16,914 bases of DNA from an uncultured Eubacteriales bacterium (GTDB lineage Bacteria > Bacillota > Clostridia > Oscillospirales > Acutalibacteraceae). The notes beneath the pieces are model-generated. The model ran no database searches. It had not been told where the DNA came from and saw only the letters and a program-made list of their open reading frames with translations. The stretch lies in assembly GCA_900319255.1 (NCBI GenBank), contig ONNU01000152.1:1-16914 (forward strand), read 5' to 3'. The position numbers were made by a program, and so were the translations under genes. This document shows positions 6,564-12,449 of this stretch, piece after piece. The stretch's first letter is position 1. The number at the start of each line of letters is the position of its first letter.

Positions 6564-6565
6564 TC

Positions 6566-7477
6566 ATGGCACTTTATGATGATATGCAGCAGCTGATCGG
6601 CAACACACCCATCGTCCGTCTCAGCCATCTGAATTTACCGGAGGACGTCAGACTGTATGCAAAGCTTGAGTTATTCAATCCCTCCGGCAGCGTAAAGGAC
6701 AGGATCGGAAAATATATGATTGAGGACGCTGAAAAGCGCGGCATCCTGAAGGAAGGCGGAGTTATAGTCGAAGCGACTGCCGGAAACACAGGTCTTGGCA
6801 TAGCATTTGCTGCGCTGAACAGGGGATATCATATCATATTCGTAGTCCCCACAAAGTTTTCCCAGGAAAAGCAGACCCTTCTCCGGGCGCTGGGCGCAAG
6901 GATAATCAATACCCCGAGAGAAGAGGGTATGCTTGGCGCATGGAAAAAGGCTGAGGAGATCCGCAGCTCCATCCCCGGTGCAGTTACCTTAGAGCAGTTC
7001 AGGAATCCTGCAAACCCCCTGGCACATTATGAAACAACGGGAAAGGAAATCTATGACGACCTCGGCGGTAATATTGACTATCTTGTAGCCGGAGCAGGCA
7101 GCGGCGGAACATATTCCGGCGTTGTAAAGTATCTCAAGGAGAAAAACAGCTCCGTTGTGGGCGTTCTTGCAGATCCTGTAGGCTCCACAATGGGCGGCGG
7201 AGAGCATGGAGATTACGATATCGAAGGCATAGGCAATGATTTTATCGCAGATACCATGGATATGTCCCTTGTGGATAAGGTGGTAAAGATGACCGATACC
7301 GAAGCCTTCGAGGGTGCAAGGGAGCTTGCAAGGACAGAAGGAATAATCGCCGGATCATCCTCCGGAGCAGCGCTTGCGGCGGCGAAAAAGCTTATCGCTG
7401 ACGGAGCGAGGGGCAATATCGTAATAATACTCCCAGACCGGGGAGACCGGTATTTTACAAAAAATCTATATGAATAA
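6566..7477 (+). CDS. mccA: Cystathionine beta-synthase of the MccA type (CysK-family paralogue)
   Basis: A 303-residue PLP enzyme of the cysteine synthase family with K44 in NPSGSVKDR. It carries ATAGNTGLGIA instead of the TSGNTG of CysK, PTKFSQEKQ, the EGMLGA stretch, GSGGT and SSSGAA. These variant motifs match MccA (YrhA), which joins homocysteine to O-acetylserine to give cystathionine. Its product is the substrate of the gene just upstream, so the pair forms reverse transsulfuration. The ATG at 6566 is chosen two bases after the mccB stop; the frame could also start at a TTG at 6560 inside mccB. The GCGAGGG before it serves as ribosome site. A plain second cysteine synthase is the alternative. 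Confidence 0.85.
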   Translation: MALYDDMQQLIGNTPIVRLSHLNLPEDVRLYAKLELFNPSGSVKDRIGKYMIEDAEKRGILKEGGVIVEATAGNTGLGIAFAALNRGYHIIFVVPTKFSQEKQTLLRALGARIINTPREEGMLGAWKKAEEIRSSIPGAVTLEQFRNPANPLAHYETTGKEIYDDLGGNIDYLVAGAGSGGTYSGVVKYLKEKNSSVVGVLADPVGSTMGGGEHGDYDIEGIGNDFIADTMDMSLVDKVVKMTDTEAFEGARELARTEGIIAGSSSGAALAAAKKLIADGARGNIVIILPDRGDRYFTKNLYE

Positions 7478-7486
7478 AGGTGTACT

Positions 7487-8419
7487 ATGACATTACAGCA
7501 GATACATTATGCGATAACCATTTCAGAGCAGGGCTCCTTCAATAAAGCCAGCGAGGTGCTATATATATCCCAGCCTTCCCTGACGGAATCCATCCGGGAG
7601 CTTGAAAAGGAGCTTGGCATCACCATATTTCACCGCAGCGGAAAGGGCGTCACACTCACAAGCGAAGGTCTTGATTTTATTTCAAATGCCCGTGAGCTGT
7701 ACCGCCAGTATGAGAACATACTTGACAGATACGGAGATTCCGGTGCATTGAAAAAGAAATTCGCTGTTTCCACACAGCATTATTCCTTTGCGGTAAAAAG
7801 CTTTGTGGAGCTGGTAAAAAAGCTCAGCACAGATGAATATGAATTTGCCCTGCGGGAGGTACGCACCCAGAAGGTCATTGATGATGTGAGCAACCTCATC
7901 AGCGAGGTGGGCATATTGTATCTGAGTGATTTCAACGCCCCGCTGCTGACAAAGCTGATGCGCACGAACAAGCTTGAATTCCATGAGCTTATCACCTGCG
8001 ACGCATATGTATATCTCTGGAAGGGACATCCTCTTGCAAAGAATAAAAGCATACGCTTTGAGGAGCTTATCGAATACCCGAGCCTGTCCTTTGAGCAGGG
8101 CGGCAGCGGATCAATGTATTTTGACGAGGAGATCCTCAGCAATAATAACTATCCCCGCACCATCAAGGCTACTGACAGAGCCACCATGCTCAATCTGATG
8201 GTGGGGCTGAACGGATATACACTTTGCTCAGGAATTATCTGCGAGGAGCTGAACGGGGGAGAATATATAGCCGTTCCCTACGAGCCTGACAAGGAGCATC
8301 CCGGCAGCAAAATGAAGATAGGCTATATCACAAAGAAGAATATCCACCTGAGCAGAGTAGGAAAAATGTATATTGAGGAATTGGAAAAATATTTATGTGT
8401 ACAAGAAAATATAAAGTAG
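7487..8419 (+). CDS. LysR-family transcriptional regulator
   Basis: A 310-residue regulator. The N-terminal winged helix-turn-helix (about residues 1-60) contains the typical LQQIHYAITISEQGSFNKAS, QPSLTESIRELEKELG and LTSEG segments. The rest (about 90-300) is a LysR effector-binding domain. It starts nine bases after mccA with AAAGGTG as ribosome site, so it is co-transcribed with the sulfur genes. LysR proteins such as CysB, YtlI and CmbR respond to O-acetylserine or sulfur availability, so a role in this regulon is likely, but the effector and target sites are not shown by the sequence. Most LysR genes are divergent from their targets; here it sits at the end of the operon. Confidence 0.9.
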   Translation: MTLQQIHYAITISEQGSFNKASEVLYISQPSLTESIRELEKELGITIFHRSGKGVTLTSEGLDFISNARELYRQYENILDRYGDSGALKKKFAVSTQHYSFAVKSFVELVKKLSTDEYEFALREVRTQKVIDDVSNLISEVGILYLSDFNAPLLTKLMRTNKLEFHELITCDAYVYLWKGHPLAKNKSIRFEELIEYPSLSFEQGGSGSMYFDEEILSNNNYPRTIKATDRATMLNLMVGLNGYTLCSGIICEELNGGEYIAVPYEPDKEHPGSKMKIGYITKKNIHLSRVGKMYIEELEKYLCVQENIK

Positions 8420-9261
8420 AATCGCGGGACGAGAGTTGTTCAGCGATAGAAGCAGAACGCGAAATCAGCGCCGGCGGCCCGCCGCTGGAGATAATTGACT
8501 TTCACGCGCATATATATCCTGAAAAGATCGCTGAAAAGGCGACGCAGGCAACGGGAGATTTCTACAATATAAAGCCTGCCTGCTGCGGAACAGCCCATGA
8601 GCTTCTGCATACAGGCAAGGCGGCAGGAATATCCCGCTTTGTGCTTCTGCCCGTTGCGACAAAGCCCGGGCAGGCGCGGCATATCAATATGTTTATCCGC
8701 GAGCAGACAGCGGAGCATGAGGAATTCTACGGCTTCGGCACGCTTCATCCGGAATGCGAGGATCTGATGCAGGAAGCGGAATTCATATTAAGCTCGGGAC
8801 TTCAGGGTCTGAAGCTGCACCCTGACACACAGCAGTTCAATACTGACGACAGGCGGCTTTATGAAGTATTTGACCTTATCCAGGGCAGGATACCCCTGCT
8901 TGTTCACTGCGGAGACAAGCGCTTTGATTATTCCCATCCCCGGAGGCTTAAAAAAGTAATGGATGATTTTCCCCGCCTGCAGGTGATCGCAGCGCATCTC
9001 GGAGGATGGTCGCTTTTTGATCAGGCATATGAGATACTCAGGGACAAGAATTGTTATCTGGACATATCCAGCACAATGATGTTCCTGCCCCCGGAGCAGG
9101 TAAAGCGTTATATCCGCGCATACGGGGCAGAGCGGATATTATTCGGCACAGACTTCCCTCTATGGGATCCGGCAAATGAAGTGAAAAGCTTTATGAGCCT
9201 TGACCTCACAGACAAAGAGCGGGAGCTTATTGCCTGGAAGAACGCTATTGAAATTATTTAG
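8395..9261 (+). CDS. Amidohydrolase-2 family metal-dependent hydrolase or decarboxylase
   Basis: This TIM-barrel metal enzyme (PF04909) has the N-terminal metal pair H37 and H39 in DFHAHIYP. H142 in LKLHPD, H171 in LLVHCG, H201 in AAHLGG and the catalytic D253 in GTDFP follow in family order. The substrate is unknown; relatives act on aromatic carboxylates and other small molecules. The start at 8395 lies 25 bases inside lysR. The first roughly 32 residues (charged, no homology that I can see, before LEIIDFHAH) are longer than usual, because relatives commonly begin at IIDFHAHIYP. No ATG lies closer, so either this start is used or a non-ATG start is. It is the last gene of the first operon. 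Confidence 0.8.
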   Translation: MCTRKYKVESRDESCSAIEAEREISAGGPPLEIIDFHAHIYPEKIAEKATQATGDFYNIKPACCGTAHELLHTGKAAGISRFVLLPVATKPGQARHINMFIREQTAEHEEFYGFGTLHPECEDLMQEAEFILSSGLQGLKLHPDTQQFNTDDRRLYEVFDLIQGRIPLLVHCGDKRFDYSHPRRLKKVMDDFPRLQVIAAHLGGWSLFDQAYEILRDKNCYLDISSTMMFLPPEQVKRYIRAYGAERILFGTDFPLWDPANEVKSFMSLDLTDKERELIAWKNAIEII

Positions 9262-9416
9262 TTTTTTTATAGTGGTTAGATAATATGGAATTTGGAATTT
9301 GGAATTTGGAAAGTGGAATTGTTTTGAATCAGGAATCAGCGCCGTCTTTGGCGGATGACTGAAGAATGAATAATGGAATCTCTGAGTCACGCCGTAAGGG
9401 AGAGGTCATAGTATTA
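9262..9416 (+). other. Intergenic stretch after the first operon, no gene
   Basis: No gene and no clear terminator directly follow the amidohydrolase; a T-run at 9262-9270 has no hairpin before it. The stretch holds the GGAATTT heptamer array and a small hairpin, CGCC-GTCTTT-GGCG, near 9341-9354. The base composition is purine-rich and repeat-like. Confidence 0.4.
9287..9320 (+). repeat. Heptamer tandem repeat GGAATTT
   Basis: Three exact GGAATTT units (9287-9307) are followed by two altered ones (GGAAAGT, then GGAATT). A second heptamer array with a different unit lies 380 bases downstream at 9699-9733, on the other side of a GC-rich element. Confidence 0.75.
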
Positions 9417-9437
9417 TTTATTACCTGAATCCGTGAA
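9417..9437 (+). repeat. Inverted repeat copy B (mate at 357-377)
   Basis: These 21 bases are identical to the minus strand of 357-377. The copy marks the left edge of the GC-rich non-coding element that runs to about 9690. The two copies enclose the whole first operon in opposite orientation. No transposase gene is near either one. Confidence 0.7.
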
Positions 9438-9698
9438 GCTGACATCTTCGTTGCGTGTGGAAATAGAATACGATGTTCTGCTTTCATGCCCTGAGGCATA
9501 CTTCATTAGTATTTCTGCTTTGGTCAGTCAAAAGGTGGAAACCACAAGGGGTGTCCTGTGGAGACCTCTGCGATGCGCCCGAAGGAAGTGCCCTTGGGGT
9601 ACAGAAGCGCCGACCGAGCCGGCAGGCAAGACAGGGGAACCGCATGCGCAGCGTGTGTGGAGGGGTGAAACGCCGCCCGTGGCGGCTCAGAGAATAAC
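9438..9698 (+). other. GC-rich, hairpin-bearing non-coding element
   Basis: This stretch differs in base composition from its AT-rich flanks and contains several hairpins. They are ATGCC-CTGA-GGCAT near 9488, GGTGG-AAA-CCAC at about 9534-9545, and a perfect GCCGCC-CGT-GGCGGC at about 9673-9687. Frames of 74-93 codons are open across it, but they start with GTG or lack ribosome sites, are rich in Arg, Trp and Pro, and look like read-through of a structured sequence. I take it as a dispersed intergenic repeat or a non-coding RNA. The strong terminator at 9743-9782 would end any transcript passing through it. Confidence 0.4.
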
Positions 9699-9733
9699 GA
9701 ATACTGAATGGTGAATAGTGAATAGAGAATAGT
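9699..9733 (+). repeat. Heptamer tandem repeat GAATRGT
   Basis: Five consecutive seven-base units read GAATACT, GAATGGT, GAATAGT, GAATAGA and GAATAGT. The array directly follows the GC-rich element and precedes the terminator. The same period as the 9287-9320 array suggests that both arose by a similar slippage process. Confidence 0.75.
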
Positions 9734-9742
9734 ATAACCAGG

Positions 9743-9782
9743 GAAGCCCGAGGAGCAGCGGCTCTTTCAGGCTTCTTTTTTT
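9743..9782 (+). terminator. Intrinsic terminator closing the first operon region
   Basis: GAAGCC (9743-9748) pairs with GGCTTC (9770-9775). An inner GAGC-AGCG-GCTC hairpin lies within, and seven T residues follow (9776-9782), with another T-run soon after. It is the first good plus-strand terminator after the amidohydrolase, and it insulates the second operon promoter just downstream. Confidence 0.85.
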
Positions 9783-9801
9783 GCTGCCTTTTTTTATTCT
9801 G

Positions 9802-9820
9802 TAATAGGCAAAACCTATTA
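9802..9820. promoter_or_regulatory. Palindrome next to the second operon promoter
   Basis: TAATAGG (9802-9808) and CCTATTA (9814-9820) are perfect inverted copies around CAAAA. The palindrome abuts the shared operator motif at 9820, so two adjacent protein sites lie just upstream of the -35 box. Confidence 0.5.
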
Positions 9821-9837
9821 CCTACTATATGAATAGG
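9820..9837 (+). promoter_or_regulatory. Shared operator motif, copy 2
   Basis: ACCTACTA-N5-ATAGG is identical in all 13 fixed positions to copy 1 at 1155-1172. Here it lies four bases upstream of the -35 box, whereas copy 1 is just after its start point. Both copies sit at promoters of sulfur operons, which suggests one common regulator. Confidence 0.5.
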
Positions 9838-9841
9838 GTAT

Positions 9842-9870
9842 TAGACAAAGCAAATAAACGATGATATAAT
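9842..9870 (+). promoter_or_regulatory. Sigma-A type promoter of the ECF/ABC/por operon
   Basis: TAGACA (9842-9847) and a perfect TATAAT (9865-9870) are separated by 17 bases, which predicts transcription from about 9877. The resulting leader is nearly 390 bases long before the first large gene at 10266. It holds the structured RNA, the leader peptide and a terminator. Confidence 0.8.
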
Positions 9871-9876
9871 TAGTAC

Positions 9877-10030
9877 ATCGGAACGGAAACCTACGGTAAG
9901 GCAACCGCTAAGGTCTCCCTTTGCCTGATGGTTCGGCAGTTAGTGGTTGCCGAACCTCTCAGCGATAATGAAATATCCCTTTCGCTGGCAGGCTCCGGTA
10001 CAGGCGTAGCTCAAAGAGCTGTAAGCCTGA
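9877..10030 (+). ncRNA. Structured 5' leader RNA, candidate riboswitch of unassigned class
   Basis: The helices seen are: P2, 9885-9891 with 9912-9918 (one A-C mismatch), capped by CGGT/ACCG (9894-9897 with 9904-9907). P3 is a perfect 9-bp stem, 9930-9938 with 9948-9956. P4 is 9959-9965 with 9982-9988. P5 is CAGGC/GCCTG (10001-10005 with 10025-10029), with an inner AGCTC/GAGCT. A short closing helix, CGGA (9879-9882) with TCCG (9994-9997), would gather P2-P4 into a junction. The P2 loop AGGCA (9899-9903) can form a pseudoknot with TGCCT (9922-9926), and that strand can also pair with CAGGC at 9989-9993. I do not recognise the S-box, SAM-II, TPP, FMN, cobalamin, lysine or T-box core sequences. 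It lies between the promoter and a Cys/Met-rich leader ORF. Confidence 0.6.
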
Positions 10031-10072
10031 AAAAATAATATGGACGAAATATCAGAGTGAGGAGGAAGCATC

Positions 10073-10186
10073 ATGACAACAAAGACTGTAATGAACAACT
10101 GTATGTGCAACTGTATGAATAACTGTATGTGTATGACTCAGAAAGCAGTTTTCTGCGTTATGGCTTGCTGCGCTTTCCGAATGTGA
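10073..10186 (+). CDS. Cys/Met-rich leader peptide (37 aa) of a transcription attenuator
   Basis: A strong GAGGAGG ribosome site stands shortly before ATG at 10073. The 37 residues include 8 Cys and 8 Met. Most lie in the run NNCMCNCMNNCMCM (8-21), then there is a Cys at 28 and a CC pair at 32-33. The frame ends 22 bases before an intrinsic terminator. The composition and position fit a leader whose translation measures Cys, and possibly Met, tRNA charging. Bases 10172-10179, right after the CC codons, can pair with 10207-10214 and so block the terminator arm. Alternatives are a small metal-binding peptide or a RiPP precursor, but no modifying enzyme is nearby. It falls below usual gene-calling length. 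Confidence 0.7.
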   Translation: MTTKTVMNNCMCNCMNNCMCMTQKAVFCVMACCAFRM

Positions 10187-10214
10187 GGCTCTTTCTCTCA
10201 CTTTTCCGGGAAGT
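10172..10214 (+). promoter_or_regulatory. Candidate antiterminator helix of the second attenuator
   Basis: GCTTTCCG (10172-10179) pairs with CGGGAAGT (10207-10214) over 8 bp including two G-T pairs. It covers six of the nine bases of the terminator 5' arm. A nested GTGAG/CTCAC hairpin (10183-10187 with 10197-10201) could stack inside it. The helix is weaker than the 11-bp one at 2376. A ribosome stalled at the final CC would cover the left strand, so stalling at the earlier Cys run (10100-10132) is the likelier trigger. Confidence 0.45.
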
Positions 10215-10236
10215 CAGATTCTGACTTCCTTTTTTT
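10209..10236 (+). terminator. Attenuator terminator before the ECF/ABC/por operon
   Basis: GGAAGTCAG (10209-10217) and CTGACTTCC (10221-10229) form a perfect 9-bp stem with an ATT loop, followed by seven T residues. It lies between the leader peptide and the first large gene, so it must be bypassed for the operon to be expressed. Confidence 0.9.
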
Positions 10237-10265
10237 GCGCCATTTTTTCAGGAGGTGTACATAAA

Positions 10266-10835
10266 ATGAGTGAAAAAACAATAAACAGATCCACCGGTGA
10301 AAATGTAAAATATGCTGCACTGACAGCGATGTTTGCAGCATTGATCACAGTAACTACAGCATTTATCAAAATACCCGCTCCCCTCGGTTATGTTCACGCA
10401 GGCGACAGTGTGATATATCTGGCGGCAAGCGTACTTCCCGGACCCCTTGGTTTTGCGGCTGCGGCGATCGGCGGAGGGCTTGCAGATCTTCTGGCTGGCT
10501 ATCCCCAGTGGGCGATACCCACAGCGATAATCAAAGCGCTGAATGTTCTTCCCTTCTTTCTGATAAAGTACGCGCTGAAGAACAAGCCGGCAGCGCAGAG
10601 GATAATCAGCATACCGAATCTTCTGATGCTTCTGCCTACCACGCTGGTAACCCTCGCAGGCTATTTCGCAGCGAATACGATACTCTACGATGTCACAGCG
10701 GCAGCGGCGGAGATACTCCCCAATCTTGTGCAGGCAGGCGTGGGCGCCGGAATTTTCATAGTTCTCGGAACCAGCCTTGATGCTATACATTTCAAAGCAA
10801 GACTGCTTACAGAAAGGAAGAAGAAACATACATGA
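10266..10835 (+). CDS. ECF transporter S component, substrate unknown
   Basis: A 189-residue membrane protein with about five or six hydrophobic segments (roughly 15-40, 50-70, 72-95, 115-140, 145-175). The conserved-looking segment YVHAGDSVIYLAASVLPGP lies between the first and second. This pattern fits the small S (substrate-capture) subunits of energy-coupling factor importers, perhaps the TIGR04002 group. No EcfA or EcfT gene is nearby, so it would share a module encoded elsewhere. An AGGAGGT ribosome site precedes the start. Control by a Cys/Met-rich leader suggests a sulfur compound or sulfur-containing cofactor precursor as cargo. A thiamine-type precursor is also possible, since NMT1-like proteins in the same operon can bind pyrimidines. 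Confidence 0.8.
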   Translation: MSEKTINRSTGENVKYAALTAMFAALITVTTAFIKIPAPLGYVHAGDSVIYLAASVLPGPLGFAAAAIGGGLADLLAGYPQWAIPTAIIKALNVLPFFLIKYALKNKPAAQRIISIPNLLMLLPTTLVTLAGYFAANTILYDVTAAAAEILPNLVQAGVGAGIFIVLGTSLDAIHFKARLLTERKKKHT

Positions 10836-11155
10836 GGATCAGGATAACAGCCTTGGTATTTGCTGTTGCGCTGGGAATTACGGCGATGACAGCCTGTACA
10901 AAGCAGTCAGATAATGAAAATGCCGGAAACACCCCCTCAGGAGCATCTGTGGCGCAGGCAGAAAAGGAATGCTGCCATGAAAATGAAAGCTGCTGCAGGG
11001 AAAACAGCATAGAAGAGTCTGACTGCTGCAGCGGAAAAGAAAATTCAGAAAACAGCTGCTGCGATAAGGAAAGCGGCAAAAATGACGAAAAGTCTGATTG
11101 CTGCAGGGACGAGAGCAAGGATTTCTCCAGCGTCCCGGATTGCTGCGGCGAATAA
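10832..11155 (+). CDS. Lipoprotein with six vicinal CC pairs, function unknown
   Basis: The 107-residue product starts with a basic end and hydrophobic core (about 1-19). The cleavage box MTAC follows, making C22 the lipidated residue, so it should be anchored outside the membrane. After a polar linker come six Cys-Cys pairs at 47-48, 54-55, 65-66, 76-77, 90-91 and 104-105, separated by Glu/Ser/Lys/Asn-rich spacers. There is no His cluster and no recognisable fold. The ATGA overlap with the S component shows tight co-translation. CC pairs can bind soft metals or form disulfides. In this sulfur-import operon a thiol-exchange or metal-thiol capture role is conceivable, but I cannot assign a family. 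Making a protein this rich in Cys under presumed Cys limitation is paradoxical. Confidence 0.75.
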   Translation: MRIRITALVFAVALGITAMTACTKQSDNENAGNTPSGASVAQAEKECCHENESCCRENSIEESDCCSGKENSENSCCDKESGKNDEKSDCCRDESKDFSSVPDCCGE

Positions 11156-11189
11156 ATAAACAAAGCTATAAATGAAAGGAAAATATACA

Positions 11190-12386
11190 ATGAAAAGAAA
11201 TACAAAATACAGGATCTCTGCTGCAATTATCGCAGCTGCGCTTGCACTCACAGCCCTTGCAGGCTGCAATACCTCAGACAATAACACATCAACCGAAGAA
11301 AGCAAGGCTGCTTCAACAGCCGACCAGTCAAAGACAGCTTCATCCGAAGAGCCTGCTTCATCCGCAGATCAGTCATCATCAGACGCTTCTGCAAATGAGG
11401 AAAAGCCTGCTCTTGAAAAGACCAGCTTCAATCTCGGACATCTTAATTCCACAGCTCATCTTCTCGGCTTCGTAGCAAAGGAGGAGGGCTACTTTGAAGA
11501 GGAAGGTCTTGATGTAACCCTTACACTGTTCTCATCAGCATCCGAGCTTGCAACAGGACTTGAATCCGACAAGCTTGACGTTGCTTTCATTGGTTCAGTA
11601 CCATCGCTTACCTTCCAGAGCCAGGGACATGACCTGACGATCTTCGGCGGCGAGATGACAAACGGTCACGGCTACGTTATCAAGCCTGAGTTTGTCGAAG
11701 GTCTTGACAAATGGGATGTTTCCATCCTCAAGGGAAGAAACGTAGCATCAGTAAAGAACAGCGTACAGGACGCTGAGCTTCAGATACTTCTCAAGGACAA
11801 GGGCATTGCAATAGGCGAAGGCGAGGACAAGGTAAATATCGTATACTTTGACAGCCAGAAGGACGCATATAACGCGCTGCAGAATGACAGCATTGACGCC
11901 GTTTCAGCATATTCACCCTATACATCACTTGCTGAAAGCCAGGGCTATAAGATAGTATACCGCTGCTCAGAGGAGCCCCTTCTCCAGAATCAGCCCTGCT
12001 GCCGTCAGGTCGCAGCAACTGCGGCTCTGAGCAAATACCCGAATTCCTACAACGCATTTGAAAGAGCGCTTATCAAGGCATATAAGTTCACACAGGAGAA
12101 TAAGGATCAGACAGTAAAGGATGTAAAGAAGTACATCGACATTGACGAAGCTCTTATCAACACTGAGGTCTACGGCGGCTACGGCACATCCGTTCCCGAT
12201 CCTGACAAGCAGGGCACAGTCGCTCTTAAAAATGCTATCGTAGAGCTTGGCTATACCGAGGATTACGATATCGACAAGCTTTATAATACAGAGATATATA
12301 AGAATGCTCTTGCAAGCCTTATCAAGGAAAACCCCGATGACAGCATCTATGCAGAGCTGCAGAAGCATTTCGATGAATTTGAATGA
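11190..12386 (+). CDS. ABC transporter substrate-binding lipoprotein (SsuA/TauA/NMT1-like)
   Basis: A 398-residue extracytoplasmic binding protein. The signal peptide ends in the lipobox LAGC (C26). A long Ser/Ala/Glu/Asp linker (about 27-75) follows, then the two-lobed binding domain: LNSTAHLLGFVAKEEGYFEEEGLDV, LESDKLDVAFIGSVPSL, and the later YFDSQKDAYNALQNDSIDAVSAYSP. This pattern is that of the sulfonate/nitrate/NMT1-type family (PF09084/PF13379). The start at 11190 is chosen for AAAGGA nine bases upstream; the frame also opens at 11172. An unusual PCCRQ sits at 269-273. It forms an importer with the next two genes. The cargo is not fixed by sequence: sulfonates, other organosulfur compounds or pyrimidine precursors are possible. 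Confidence 0.87.
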   Translation: MKRNTKYRISAAIIAAALALTALAGCNTSDNNTSTEESKAASTADQSKTASSEEPASSADQSSSDASANEEKPALEKTSFNLGHLNSTAHLLGFVAKEEGYFEEEGLDVTLTLFSSASELATGLESDKLDVAFIGSVPSLTFQSQGHDLTIFGGEMTNGHGYVIKPEFVEGLDKWDVSILKGRNVASVKNSVQDAELQILLKDKGIAIGEGEDKVNIVYFDSQKDAYNALQNDSIDAVSAYSPYTSLAESQGYKIVYRCSEEPLLQNQPCCRQVAATAALSKYPNSYNAFERALIKAYKFTQENKDQTVKDVKKYIDIDEALINTEVYGGYGTSVPDPDKQGTVALKNAIVELGYTEDYDIDKLYNTEIYKNALASLIKENPDDSIYAELQKHFDEFE

Positions 12387-12449
12387 TCCCTGTCCTTTGC
12401 CGTAGGGAAAAGACAGAGAATGAGATATGAGATTAGAGATGAAGGAATT

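Noticed and set aside
9433..9714. Plus-strand ORF of 93 aa with a GTG start
   Set aside because: No ribosome site. It crosses strong hairpins and runs into the heptamer array, and the composition looks like read-through of a structured repeat.
9877..10030. Known riboswitch or T-box (SAM-I, TPP, cobalamin, FMN, Cys T-box)
   Set aside because: I looked for the conserved blocks of each (for example the T-box AGGGTGGNACCGCG, and the S-box GAGGGA and GGTGC) and did not find them in the right order; a lone GGCAACC is not enough.
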